The notes: generated by a model not told the origin, from the sequence alone. A stretch of 64,000 nucleotides of DNA from Cepaea nemoralis (GCA_014155875.1 JACEFZ010017439.1:42296-106295), one strand, 5' to 3'. Shown: positions 10,868 to 23,159, counted from the stretch's first letter. A program made the numbers and translations.

Positions 10868-12765
10868 TCCTGGTCTGTCACCCACACTTAGTCTATGAAC
10901 CACACATTGTCACCCACATCTAGTCTGTGAACCACACATTGTCACCCACACTTAGTCTATGAACCACACATTGTCACCCACACTTAGTCTATGAACCACA
11001 CATTGTCACACACACCTAGTCTATGAACCACACATTGTCCCCCACACCGAGTCTATGAACCACACACTGTCACACACACCGAGTCTATGAACCACACATT
11101 GTCACACACACCTAGTCTATGAACCCCACATTGTCTCACACACACCTAGTCTATGAACCACACATTGTCTCACACACCTAATCTATGAACCACACAGTGT
11201 CACACACACCTAATCTATGAACCACACGGTGTCACACACACCTAATCTATGAACCACACAGTGTCACGCACACCTAGTCTTATGAACCACACATTGTCAC
11301 ACACACCTAATCTATGAACCACACAGTGTCCCCCACACCTAGTCTATGAACCACACAGTGTCACACACACACACCTAATCTATGAACCACACAGTGTCAC
11401 ACACACCTAATCTATGAACCACACAGTGTCACGCACACCTAGTCTTATGAACCACACGTTGTCACACACACCTAATCTATGAACCACACAGTGTCCCCCA
11501 CACCTAGTCTATGAACCACACAGTGTCACACACACCTAATCTATGAACCACATAGTGTCACGCACACCTAGCCTTATGAACCACACATTGTCACACACAC
11601 CTAGTCTATGAACCACACATTGTCCCCCACACCTAGTCTATGAACCACACATTGTCTCACACACACCTAGTCTATGAACCACACATTGTCTCACACACAC
11701 CTAGTCTATGAACCACACATTGTCTCACACACACCTAGTCTATGAACCACACATTGTCTCACACACACCTAGTCTATGAACCACACATTGTCCCCCACAC
11801 CGAGTCTATGAACCACACATTGTCACACACACCTAGTCTATGAACCACACATTGTCCCCCACACCTAGTCTATGAAACACACATTGTCTCACACACACCT
11901 AGTCTATGAACCACACATTGTCTCACACACACCTAGTCTATGAACCACACATTGTCTCACACACACCTAGTCTATGAACCACACATTGTCTCACACACAC
12001 CTAGTCTATGAACCACACATTGTCTCACACACACCTAGTCTATGAACCACACATTGTCACACACACCTAGTCTATGAACCACACATTGTAACACAGACCT
12101 AGTCTATGAACCACACATTGTCTCACACACACCTAGTCTATGAACCACACATTGTCTCACACACACCTAGTCTATGAACCACACATTGTCTCACACACAC
12201 CTAGTCTATGAACCACACATTGTCTCACACACACCTAGTCTATGAACCACACATTGTCACACACACCTAGTCTATGAACCACACATTGTAACACAGACCT
12301 AGTCTATGAACCACACATTGTAACACAGACCTAGTCTATGAACCACACATTGTCTCACACACACCTAGTCTATGAACTACACAATGTCACGCACACCTAG
12401 TCTTATGAACCACACATTGTCACACACACCTAGTCTATGAACCACACATTGTCATACACACCTAGTCTATCAACCACACATTGCCACCCACACCTAGTCT
12501 GTGAACCACAGATTGTCATACACATCTAGTTTATGAATCACACACTCTGTCACCCATACCTAATCTATAAACCACACATTGTCCCCCACACCTAGTCTAT
12601 GAACCATACATTGTCTCACACACACCTAGTCTATGAACCACACATTGTCTAACACACACCTAGTCTATGAACCACACATTGTCACACACACCTAGTCTAT
12701 GAACCACACATTGTCTAACACACACCTAGTCTATAAACCACACATTGTCCCCCACACCTCGGTCT
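10868..12765. repeat. 32-34-bp minisatellite ending just before gene 1 exon b
   Basis: About 57 copies of a unit containing CCTAGTCTATGAACCACACA and TTGTCACACACA; the longer variant has TTGTCTCACACACA. Divergence rises toward the 3' end. The degenerate remnant runs into the real acceptor: ACATTGTCCCCCCTCAG at 12854-12870 matches the ACATTGTCCCCCACAC variant of the unit. Confidence 0.95.
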
Positions 12766-12870
12766 GCTAACACAAACCTGTCTGACACATGCAGGACATC
12801 TCACCACGACACTGTCCCCCCAATGTCTGGCACATGTAGGACATCTAACTAGAACATTGTCCCCCCTCAG

Positions 12871-12978
12871 GAGCAGCTCGAGTCCTGACCTGTGGGTGCC
12901 GTACGTGCTGATCGGGAGCAGCTGCGTCACCTTCCTGGCCGTGCACTTCTGGTGTTACCACAAGCGGAACCGAGAGAG
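12871..12978 (+). CDS. Gene 1, exon b: transmembrane helix of a putative type I membrane protein
   Basis: This is a 108-bp exon with acceptor TTGTCCCCCCTCAG before 12871 and donor GAGAG|GTGTGG after 12978. It begins with one base completing an Arg codon from exon a and ends with two bases (AG) completed by exon c, again to Arg. After SSSSPDLW it encodes a hydrophobic segment of about 22 residues (VPYVLIGSSCVTFLAVHFW). CYHKRNRER follows, a strongly basic stop-transfer stretch. The positive-inside rule places the N-terminus outside and the C-terminus in the cytoplasm, agreeing with the glycosylation sequon in exon a. Third codon positions are almost all G or C. Exon phase, splice signals and helix together make this one of the firmer exons in the window. 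Confidence 0.82.
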
Positions 12979-13103
12979 GTGTGGTCACGTGCCAACACGT
13001 CATGTTTCATCATCATCACCATCATATCATCTTTATCAACATCATCTTTGATATTACTGTCATTGTTGTCGGCATCTTCATCGTGGTCATTATCCTCACA
13101 TTT
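12979..13103. other. Intron b start, ATC-rich
   Basis: ATC/ACC-rich low-complexity intronic DNA (TCATCATCATCACCATC). The short open frames here are not supported as exons. Confidence 0.6.
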
Positions 13104-13255
13104 TCCCCGGGAAGGTTAACCCGGTCAACAAATGCCCGCAGAAGTCGTATGTGTCGGCCTAACAGCGCAAGAACGCAGCTCTGCTGCAAACAGGCACAAC
13201 GCAATCACGTCCGAAAATAATCTCTGGATGAACGCAGAAGAAGATCCTCTCATTT
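13104..13255 (+). mobile_element. Dispersed repeat, copy 1 (GATGAACGCAGAAGAAG tail)
   Basis: It contains CCCGGGAAGGTTAA, AATGCCCGCAGAAGTCG, TATGTGTCGGCCTAAC and AAGAACGCAGCTCT, and ends GGATGAACGCAGAAGAAGAT. It matches 34276-34496 over most of its length, where the GAA tail is expanded. It is probably a SINE or a LINE 3' end. The ORFs across it are incidental. Confidence 0.75.
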
Positions 13256-13322
13256 TTATCCTCGCTATCGTAACCTCTACTATCGCCATTATCATTTCCA
13301 CCTCCGCCATCACCAAAGCCCG

Positions 13323-14100
13323 GGCAATTAGAGCAGTTGTTGATTCCCACAGGAAAAGTCCGAGTAATTAGAACAGTTGTTGATTCCCACAGGAAACGTC
13401 CGGGCAACTAGAACAGTTGTTGATTCCCACAGGAAACGTCCGGGCAATTAGAACAGTTGTTGATTCCCACAGGAAAAGTCCGGGCAACTAGAACAGTTGT
13501 TGATTCCCACAGGAAACGTCCGGCCAATTAGAACAGTTGTTGATTCCCACAGGAAACGTCCGAGCAACTAGAACAGTTGTTGATTCCCACAGGAAACGTC
13601 CGGGCAATTAGAACAGTTGTTGATTCCCACAGGAAAAGTCCGGGCAACTAGAACAGTTGTTGATTCCCACAGGAAAAGTCCGGGCAACTAGAACAGTTGT
13701 TGATTCCCACAGGAAAAGTCCGGGCAATTAGAACAGTTGTTGATTCCCACAGGAAAAGTCCGGGCAATTAGAACAGTTGTTGATTCCCACAGGAAACGTC
13801 CGGGCAATTAGAACAGTTGTTGATTCCCACAGGAAACGTCCGGGCAATTAGAACAGTTGTTGATTCCCACAGGAAACGTCCGGGCAATTAGAACATTTGT
13901 TGATTCCCTCAGTGAAAGTCCGGGCAATTAGAACAGTTGTTGATTCCCACAGGAAACGTCCGGGCAATTAGAACAGTTGTTGATTCCCACAGGAAAAGTC
14001 CGGGCAATTAGAACATTTGTTGATTCCCGCAGTGAAAGTCCGGACAATTAGAACAGTTGTTGATTCCCACAGGAAACGTCCGGGCAATTAGAACAGTTGT
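13323..14100. repeat. 40-bp minisatellite with acceptor-like core (intron b)
   Basis: About 19 nearly perfect copies of a 40-bp unit containing AATTAGAACAGTTGTTGATT and CCCACAGGAAACGTCCGGGC. Every unit carries TTGTTGATTCCCACAG|G, which resembles a splice acceptor. Variants are AAACGTC/AAAAGTC and AATTA/AACTA. Copies are very similar, indicating recent spread. Confidence 0.97.
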
Positions 14101-14199
14101 TATGTAACATTATGTACATGCGTTGTGACGTGAAATGTGTATTTGTGCGTTGTGAGCTGAAATATGTATGTGTGATTGGTGATGTGAAACATGTATAAA

Positions 14200-14400
14200 T
14201 ACGTTGCGTCAAATATGTCTATGTGTGTTATGTTAAATATGTCTATGTGTGTTATGTGAAATATGTCTATATGTGTTATGTCAAATATGTATATATGTGT
14301 TATGTAAAATATGTCTATATGTGTTATGTCAAATATGTCTGATTGTGTTATATCAAATATGTCTGATTGTGTTATGTCAAATATGTCTATGCGTGTTGTG
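14200..14400. repeat. 24-bp repeat (GTGTTATGTCAAATATGTCTATAT-like)
   Basis: About eight degenerate copies, with AT-rich flanks on both sides (14101-14199 and 14401-14472). Confidence 0.85.
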
Positions 14401-14472
14401 ATGTCGAGCAGGGTCGTGTGAGTGGAGACGTCCTTGTTGTGGGTTTGTGAGTTCAAGCACACACACACATAT

Positions 14473-15553
14473 GTTGATTGTCCATCAAGAATGATGATGA
14501 CCATTCATTTCATCCAGTGGGGTTGAAAGTATTAAGTCGTGAGTTCTAAGATGGCTGATAAGGCCTTTTTTTTGGCTCGAAATGTTGTTTGACAATGTGG
14601 GCAAAGAATGCTTGACGTTCCAGGAGGAGGATCTCCTGCATTGGTTGTTATGTCCAGCCTTTTCTTCACAGCTCTTGCAGTCCTGTTTGCTTCACAAGTG
14701 ACTGCACCTTTGCGTAATGATGTACGCCACGAATGTCGGTCTTTGGCACCAGTCTCGCAAGTGTCAAGATGAATTCCAAAGCTTTTAGTGAGCTCTTCAA
14801 AGTGTCTTTAAAGCGTTTCCTCTGACCTTCTTGGGAGCGTTTACCACAACACAGCTCGCCGTAAAAAATTCGTTTAGGGAGCCTGTGATCTGGCATGCGA
14901 GTTAAGTGACCAGCCCAGCAAATCTGATTTTTCATTAGTAGAGTGTGGATACTGGGCATGGACGATCTTTCTAGGACTTCAGTTCTGGAATCTTGTCTTG
15001 CCATTTAATCTTCAATAGCTACATGAGGCAGACTGTGTGGAAGTGGTTTAATTTCCTAGCGTGTCGCTGATAAACAGTCCAGGTTTCACAAGCATATAGC
15101 AGTGTGGATAATACAACTGCTTTGTAGACTTTTAGCTTTGTTTGCAGGCTTATTCCAGTTCTGTCCCACACATTCTTGTACACTCTGCCAAAGGCCGCGC
15201 TGGCCTTGGAGATTCTTGCATTCACTTCGTCATCAATTGTGGCAGCTTGTGACACAGTGCTGCCAAGATAAGTGAATTTGTCCACAACACTTAGACTATG
15301 ACCATTCACTTTGATATTCGGCACAGTGTGATTATTCCCTGGAGCTGGCTGGTACATAACTAATCTTCTCCACGTTGATATTGAGCCCAAAGTTGGCACA
15401 GGCATGTGAGAAAGCTGAAACATTGTGTTGCATGTCCGCCTCTGAGTTGGCATATAGAGAGCAATCATTAGCAAACAGCAGTTCTCTGACGGTGTCGCTG
15501 TTAGTTTTGGTGTTGGCTTTCAGCCTTCTGAGATTGAACAAGTAACTATTCAT
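14473..15553 (-). mobile_element. LINE fragment (reverse transcriptase C-terminus + 3' UTR), minus strand
   Basis: Read on the minus strand from 15553. FANDCSLYANSEAD stands where FADD or YADD is expected, so the second catalytic Asp is replaced by Asn. Next comes the region GSTVSQAATIDDEVNARI, then LLYACETWTVY, then QICWAGHLTRMPDHRLPKRI and GELCCGKRSQEGQ. All are typical of the C-terminal half of APE-type LINE ORF2. At least two frameshifts are present, near 15340-15470 and 15010. The 3' UTR (14473-14660) contains TGGATGAAATGAATGGTCAT and matches the isolated fragment at 27780-27910 (+ strand). Confidence 0.87.
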
Positions 15554-16930
15554 CAGACACTTGTAACATCAGATTCATGTGACATCAGACAATTGTGACA
15601 TCAGTCACGTGTGACATCACAAAAACTTACTGACAAGCAGGCACGTTGTGACAGATCAAACGAAAACTTGTCACATCAGACACTTGTGACATCGAAACAC
15701 TAAAAATCAGGACAGACTTTGTGAACATACAACCACATTGTCACATCAGAACACTGTTGGTGTGGACAAAACGACTTGTATCGAACAGACTCAGACAATG
15801 TGATGACCAACACTTGGCACAATCAAAGACACTTGGTGACATCAGAAAACTTTTTGGACAAACAATCAAAACATCTTGTGGACATCAAGCAGGCTTGTGA
15901 CATCAAAACAACTTGTGAACATCAAACACGTGTGACATTCAAACACTTTGTGACACTCGACACACGCTGTGATGACATCAGATACTTATAGCGCATCTGA
16001 CACTGAATTGTGGTATCATACGTCTTTGTGGACATAAGCATAGTATGGTGACACACGAAACTTGTGACATCAGACACTTGTGACATCAGACAAGTGTCAC
16101 ATAATATACATGGGACATCAGACACGTGTGACATTATAGACATGTGACATCAAACAATTTTGACATGAGACACTTGTGACATCAGATATGTGTGACATCA
16201 GATATGTGTGACATCAGACACTTGTGACATCAGACACTTGTGACATCAGATATATGTGACGCCAGACACTTGTGACATCAGATATATGTGACATCAGATA
16301 TGTGTGACATCAGATATATGTGACATCAGACACTTGTGACATCAGATATATGTGACATAGATATGTGTGACATCAGATATATGTGACATCAGACACTTGT
16401 GACATCAGATATATGTGACATCAGACACTTGTGACATCAGATATATGTGACATCAGACACTTGTGACATAAGATATATGTGACATCAGACACTTGTGACA
16501 TCAGATATATGTGACGCCAGACACATGTGACATCAGACACTTGTGACATCAGATATATGTGACATCAGATACATGTGACATCAGATATATGTGACATCAG
16601 AAATATGTGACATTATATATATGTGACATGAAACAATTGTGACATCAGACACTTGTGACATCAGATATATGTGATATCAGACACTTGAGATATCCAACAC
16701 ATGTGACATTAGACACTTGTCACAACAGACACTTGTCACATCAGACACTTGTAACAAAAGATAGTTGTGACATCAGACACTTGTGCATTAGATAATGTGA
16801 CATCAGACACTTGTCACATCATACACTTGTCACATCAGACACTTGTCACATCAGACACTTGTCACATCAGACACTTGTGACATCAGACACTTGTCACATC
16901 AGACACATGTGACATAGGACACTTGCGACA
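15554..16930. repeat. 16-bp minisatellite (GTGACATCAGACACTT)
   Basis: About 80 copies of GTGACATCAGACACTT. The first ~500 bp is strongly degenerate. The middle alternates with a GATATAT variant, and a CACATCAGACACTTGT form dominates at the 3' end. Confidence 0.93.
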
Positions 16931-16984
16931 AATTCAACAAGACACGTGCTGACACCTCCAGCCCTAGACCAGGTAGCCCAGACA

Positions 16985-17228
16985 AACTTGTGTGACCGTG
17001 TCTCGTGTGTGGCCAGGTAACTGAGGTGACACAGACAGACATGTGTGACCGTGTCTCGTGTGTGGCCAGGTAACTGAGGTGACACAGATAGACATGTGTG
17101 ACCGTGTCTCGTGTGTGTCCAGGTAACTGAGGTGACACAGACAGACTTGTGTTACCGTGTCTCGTGTGTGGTCAGGTAGCTGAGGTGATACAGACAGACA
17201 TGTGTGACTGTGTCTCGTGTGTGACCAG
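16985..17228. repeat. 53-bp tandem repeat duplicating the acceptor region of exon c
   Basis: The GTGTCTCG landmark recurs at 16998, 17051, 17104, 17157 and 17210, an exact 53-bp period. Each of the four upstream units carries GTGTGGCCAG|GTAACTGAGG or a near variant. The fifth runs into the genuine GTGTGACCAG|GTTCCTGAGG at exon c. The repeat therefore includes the splice acceptor and the first bases of the exon. Confidence 0.92.
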
Positions 17229-17326
17229 GTTCCTGAGGCAGAGGGAGGAGAGACAACTCAAGTTTGGTTTGATGGAGAGGAGGAGAACCGCAACTCTCAT
17301 CTTATCACGCTACCATGGCGATCTAG
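17229..17326 (+). CDS. Gene 1, exon c: basic juxtamembrane cytoplasmic segment
   Basis: This is a 98-bp exon with acceptor GTGTGTGACCAG before 17229 and donor GATCTAG|GTGAGT after 17326, a near-consensus donor. One leading base completes the Arg begun in exon b, and the exon ends in phase 1 (single G). It reads FLRQREERQLKFGLMERRRT then ATLILSRYHGDL, about nine Arg in 32 residues. It directly follows the stop-transfer sequence of exon b, so it should lie at the inner membrane face. Phase 1 can be continued by exon d (23160), by exon e (23420) or by the gene 2 exon at 44527. No enzyme motif is visible. Confidence 0.82.
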
Positions 17327-17337
17327 GTGAGTATTTG

Positions 17338-18245
17338 TGTGTGGTTTGTGGGATGTCCTGTGTGGTCTGTCCTGTGTGGTCTGTCCTGTGTGGGGTGTCC
17401 TGTGTGGTCTGTCCTGTGTGGTCTGTCCTGTGTGGGGTGTCCTGTGTGGTGTGTCCTGTGTGGAGTGTCCTGTGTGGAGTGTCCTGTGTGGGTTGTCCTG
17501 TGTGTAGTGTCCTGTGTGGTGTATCCTGTGTGGGTTCTCCTGTGTGGGATGTCCTGTGTGGGTTGTTCTGTGTGCAGTGTCCTGCGTGGGTTGTTCTGTG
17601 TGGTCTATCCTGTGTGGTGTGTCTTGTGTGCGTTGTCCTGTGTGGGGTGTCCTGTGTGGGTTGTCCTGTGTGGAGTGTCCTGTGTGGGTTGTTCTGTGTG
17701 GTCTGTTCTGTGTGGCGTGTCTTGTGTGCGTTGTCCTGTGTGGGGTGTCCTGTGTGGGGTGTCCTGTGTGGGTTGTCCTGCGTGGAGTGTCCTGTTTGGG
17801 TTGTTCTGTGTGGTCTGTCCTGTGTGGTGTGTCTTGTGTGCGTTGTACTGTGTGGGGTGTTCTGTGTGGGTTGTCCTGTGAGGGATGTCCTGTGTAGGAT
17901 GTCCTATGTGGAGTGTAATGTATGGTTGTCTTGTGTGGAGTGTCCTTTGTGGGCTGTCCTGTGTGGGGTGTCATGTTTGGGTTACCTGCGTGGTGTCCTG
18001 TGTGGTGTGTCCTGCGTACGTTGTCCTGTGTGGGGTGTCCTATGTGGGTTGTCCTATGTGGGATGTCCTGTGTAGGGTGTCATGTAGGGTGTCCTGTATT
18101 GGTTGTCCTGTGAGGGATGCCCTGAGTAGGATGTTTTGTCTGGAGTGTCCTGTATGGTTGTCCTGTGTGGAGTGTCCTTTGTGGGTTGTATGTGTGGTAT
18201 GTCCTGTGTGAGATGTCCTGTGTGAGGTGTCCTGTGTGGGGTGTC
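17338..18245. repeat. 15-bp minisatellite (GGTGTCCTGTGTGTG-like), start of intron c
   Basis: About 60 copies of a 15-bp unit (GTCCTGTGTGGGGTG and variants) begin about 15 bp after the exon c donor. Because 15 is a multiple of 3, an open frame extends from exon c through the array. That read-through is not coding, since a strong donor lies at 17327. Confidence 0.95.
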
Positions 18246-18261
18246 TGTGTTAAGTGATGGT

Positions 18262-21200
18262 TGTTTTCCTTGTGAACTAACAACTAGCCAGGTATATCAT
18301 CCTTTTGAACTAACAAATAGCCAGGTCTATTGCCCTTGTGAACTAACAACTAGCCAGGTCTATCATCCCTGTGAACTAACAACTAGCCAGGTCTATTGTC
18401 CTTGTGAACTAACAACTAGTCAGGTCTATTGTCCTTGTGAACTAACAACTAACCAGGTCTATTGTCCTTGTGAACTAACAACTAGCCAGGTCTATCATCC
18501 TTGTGAACTAACAACTAGCCAGGTCTATTGTCCTTGTGAACTAACAACTGTCCAGGTCTATTGTCCTTGTGAACTAACAACTAGCCAGGTCTATCATCCT
18601 TGTGAACTAACAACTGTCCAGGTCTATCATCCTTGTGAACTAACAACTAGCCAGGTCTATTGTCCTTGTGAACTAACAACTAGCCAGGTCTATCATCCTT
18701 GTGAACTAACAACTAGCCAGGTTTATCATCCTTGTGAACTAACAACTGTCCAGGTTTATTGTCCTTGTGAACTAACAACTGTCCAGGTTTATTGTCCCTG
18801 TGAACTAACAACTAGCCAGGTCTATTGTCCTTGTGAACTAACAACTAGTCAGGTCTATTGTCCTTGTGAACTTACAACTAGTCAGGTCTATTGTCCTTGT
18901 GAACTAACAACTAATCAGGTCTATTGTCATTGTGAACTAACAACTAACCAGGTCTATTGTCCTTGTGAACTAACAACTAGCCAGGTCTATCATCCTTGTG
19001 AACTAACACCTAGCCAGGTATATTGTCCTTGTGAACTAACAACTAGTCAGGTCTATTGTCCTTGTGAAACTAACAACTAGCCAGGTCTATCATCCTTGTG
19101 AACTAACAACTTTCCAGGTCTATCTCCTTGTGAACTAACAACTATAGCCAGGTCTATTGTCCTTGTGAACCTAACAACTAGCCAGGTCTATATCCTTGTG
19201 AACTAACAACTAGCCAGGTCTATCATCCTTGTGAACTACAACTGTCCAGGTTTATTGTCCTGTGAACTAACAACTGTCCAGGTTTATTGTCCTTGTGAAC
19301 TAACAACTGTCCAGGTTTATTGTCCTTGTGAACTAACAACTGTCCAGGTTTATTGTCCTTGTGAACTAACAACTAGCCAGGTCTATCATCCTTGTGAACT
19401 AACAACTAGCCAGGTCTATCATCCTTGTGAACTAACAACTAGCCAGGTCTATTGTCCTTGTGAACTAACAACTGTCCATGTTTATTGTCCTTGTGAACTA
19501 ACAACTGTCCAGGTCTATCATCCTTGTGAACTAACAACTCGTCCAGGTTCTATTGTTTCCTTGTTGAACTACAACTAGTCCAGTCATTGTCCTTGTGAAA
19601 CTAACAACTAACCAGGTCTATTGTCATTGTGAACTAACAACTAACCAGGTCTATTGTCCTTGTGAACTAACAACTAGCCAGGGCTATCATCCTTGTGAAC
19701 TAACAACTAGCCAGGTCTATTGTCCTTGTGAACTAACAACTAGCCAGGTCTATCATCCTTGTGAACTAACAACTGTCCAGGTTTATTGTCCTTGTGAACT
19801 AACAACTAGCCAGGTCTATCATCCTTGTGAACTAACAACTAGCCAGGTCTATCATCCTTGTGAACTAACAACTAGCCAGGTCTATTGTCCTTGTGAACTA
19901 ACAACTAGCCAGGTCTATTGTCCTTGTGAACTAACAACTGTCCAGGTCTATCATCCTTGTGAACTAACAACTGTCCAGGTTTATTGTCCTTGTGAACTAA
20001 CAACTGTCCAGGTCTATTGTCCTTGTGAAATAACAACTGTCCAGGTCTATCATCCTTGTGAACTAACAACTAGCCAGGTCTTTTGTCCTTCTGAACTAAC
20101 AACTGTCCAGGTTTATTGTCCTTGTGAACTAACAACTAACCAGGTCTATTGTCATTGTGAACTAACAACTAACCAGGTCTATTGTCCTTGTGAACTAACA
20201 ACTAGCCAGGTCTATCATCCTTGTGAACTAACAACTAGAAAGGTCTATTGTCCTTGTGAACTAACAACTGTCCAGGTCTATTGTCCTTGTGAACTAACAA
20301 CTAGCCAGGTCTATCATCCTTGTGAACTAACAACTGTCCAGGTCTATCATCCTTGTGAACTAACAACTAGCCAGGTCTATTGTCCTTGTGAACTAACAAC
20401 TAGCCAGGTCTATCATCCTTGTGAACTAACAACTGTCCAGGTTTATTGTCCTTGTGAACTAACAACTGTCCAGGTTTATTGTCCTTGTGAACTAACAACT
20501 AGCCAGGTCTATCATCCTTGTGAACTAACAACTAGCCAGGTCTATCATCCTTGTGAACTAACAACTAGCCAGGTCTATTGTCCTTGTGAACTAACAACTA
20601 GCCAGGTCTATTGTCCTTGTGAACTAACAACTGTCCAGGTTTATACCTGTCTCAGGTTTTGTGAACTAACAACTGTCCAGGTCTATTGTCCTTGTGAACT
20701 AACAACTGTCCAGGTCTATCATCCTTGTGAACTAACAACTGTCCAGGTCTATTGTCCTTGTGAACTAACAACTGTCCAGGTTTATTGTCCTTGTGAACTA
20801 ACAACTGTCCAGTTTATTGTTCTTGTGAACTAACAACTAACCAGGTTTATTGTCCTTGTGAACTAACAACTGTCCAAGTTTATTGTTTTTGTGAACTAAC
20901 AACTGTCCAGGTCTATTGTCCTTGTGAACTAACAACTAGTCAGGTCTTTCATCCTTGTGAACTAACAACTAGCCATGTCTTTTGTCCTTCTGAACTAACA
21001 ACTGTCCAGGTTTATTGTCCTTGTGAACTAACAACTAGCCAGGTCTATTGTCCTTGTGAACTAACAACTGTCCAGGTTTATTGTCCTTGTGAACTAACAA
21101 CTCACCAGGTTTATTGTCCTTGTGAACTAACAACTGTCCAGTTTATTGTCCATGTGAACTAACAACTAGCCAGGTTTATTGTCCTTGTGAACTAACAACT

Positions 21201-22950
21201 GTCCAGTTCATTGTCCCTGTGAACTAACAACTGTCCAGTTTATTGTCCCTGTGAACTAACAACTGTCCTATGTGGGTTGTCCTATGTGGGATGTCCTGTG
21301 TAGGGTGTCGTGTAGGGTGTCCTGTATTGGTTGTCCTGTGAGGGATGCCCTGAGTAGGATGTTTTGTCTAGAGTGTCCTGTATGGTTGTCCTGTGTGGAG
21401 TGTCCTTTGTGGGTTGTATGTGTGGTATGTCCTGTGTGAGATGTCCTGTGTGAGGTGTCCTGTGTGGGGTGTCTGTGTTAAGTGATGGTTGTTTTCCTTG
21501 TGAACTAACAACTAGCCAGGTATATCATCCTTTTGAACTAACAAATAGCCAGGTCTATTGTCCTTGTGAACTAACAACTAGCCAGGTCTATCATCCCTGT
21601 GAACTAACAACTAGCCAGGTCTAATGTCCTTGTGAACTAACAACTAGTCAGGTCTATTGTCCTTGTGAACTAACAACTAACCAGGTCTATTGTCATTGTG
21701 AACTAACAACTGTCCAGGTCTATTGTCCTTGTGAACTAACAACTGTCCAGGTTTATTGTCCCTGTGAACTAACAACTAGCCAGGTCTATTGTCCTTGTGA
21801 ACTAACAACTAGTCAGGTCTATTGTTCTTGTGAACTTACAACTAGTCAGGTCTATTGTCCTTGTGAACTAACAACTAACCAGGTCTATTGTCATTGTGAA
21901 CTAACAACTAACCAGGTCTATTGTCCTTGTGAACTAACAACTAGCCAGGTCTATCATCCTTGTGAACTAACAACTAGCCAGGTCTATTGTCCTTGTGAAC
22001 TAACAACTAGTCAGGTCTATTGTCCTTGTGAACTAACAACTAGCCAGGTCTATCATCCTTGTGAACTAACAACTGTCCAGGTCTATCATCCTTGTGAACT
22101 AACAACTAGCCAGGTCTATTGTCCTTGTGAACTAACAACTAGCCAGGTCTATCATCCTTGTGAACTAACAACTAGCCAGGTCTATCATCCTTGTGAACTA
22201 ACAACTGTCCAGGTTTATTGTCCCTGTGAACTAACAACTGTCCAGGTTTATTGTCCTTGTGAACTAACAACTGTCCAGTTTATTGTCCTTGTGATCCAAC
22301 AACTGTCCAGTTTATTGTCCTTGTGAACTAACAACTAGCCAGGTTTATTGTCCTTGTGAACTAACAACTGTCCAGGTCTATCATCCTTGTGAACTAACAA
22401 CTGTCCAACTTTATTGTCCTTGTGAACTAACAACTGTCCAGGTTTATTGTCCTTGTGAACTAACAACTAGCCAGGTTTATTGTCCTTGTGAACTAACAAC
22501 TGTCCAGGTTTATTGTCCTTGTGAACTAACAACTGTCCAGGTTTATTGTCCTTGTGAACTAACAACTGTCCAGGTTTATTGTCCTTGTGAACTAACAACT
22601 GTTCAGGTTTATTGTCCTTGTGAACTAATAACTGTCCAGGTATATTGTCCTTGTGAACTAACAACTGTCCAGGTTTATTGTCCATGTGAACTAACAACTA
22701 GCCAGGTTTATTGTCCCTGTGAACTAACAACTAGCCAGGTTTATTGTCCTTATGAACTAACAACTAGCCAGATCTATTGTCCTTGTGAACTAACAATTAG
22801 CCAGGTCTACCATCCTTGTGAACTAACAACTAGCCAGGTCTATTGTCCCTGTGATCTAACAACTGTCCAGGTCTACCATCCTTGTGAACTAACAACTAGC
22901 CAGGTCTACCATCCCTGTGAACTAACAACTGTCCAGGTCTACTAACCTAG
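18262..22950. repeat. 33-bp minisatellite (about 130 copies) of intron c
   Basis: The unit contains AACTAACAACTAGCCAGGTC and TATTGTCCTTGTG. Common variants are ACTGTCCAGG, ACTAACCAGG, TATCATCCTTGTG and TTTATTGTCC. The multiple-of-3 period yields open frames up to 412 residues that are simple repeats, not genes. A block with the end of the 15-bp array recurs inside it at 21267-21490. Confidence 0.97.
21267..21490. repeat. Second copy of the 15-bp/33-bp array junction (offset 3,228 bp)
   Basis: This segment repeats 18039-18262 with about 99% identity, including TTAAGTGATGGTTGTTTTCC at the junction. The 33-bp units that follow begin with the same unusual AACAAATAGCC variant. The offset is 3,228 bp at both ends checked. 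The join is inside a 33-bp unit at ACTGTCC|TATGTGGG. Confidence 0.93.
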
Positions 22951-23159
22951 TGAACTAACTATAGAATGTGACAACAGAAACTAATGACTTCAGTCGTGTT
23001 TACAGTTCAATATTTCTAGTTACAGTTTAGTGTTGATGGCATGAGAAATACATTCCTGGATATTAGCTGGCTCTCACATTGAGGGAAGGACAGGCAGAGA
23101 TAAGAGGAAATTAGACAATATAACAGATCACATTCATAGTTACACCATGCCGGTTCCAG
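22951..23159. other. Unique intronic sequence before exon d
   Basis: Single-copy sequence with no repeat or mobile element that I can identify. Confidence 0.5.

Noticed and set aside
13323..14100. CRISPR array (40-bp repeats)
   Set aside because: The units are head-to-tail with no unique spacers; this is eukaryotic intronic DNA.
17149..18075. Read-through of exon c into a Cys/Val/Trp-rich 308-residue frame
   Set aside because: A near-consensus donor ends the exon at 17326. The rest is the 15-bp intronic array, and the part before 17229 is the 53-bp repeat.
18241..20833. Open frames of 279 and 412 residues with an 11-residue repeat
   Set aside because: The 33-bp unit is a multiple of 3, so any stop-free frame persists. 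The region is intronic between exons c and d, and variants interrupt the frames at random.
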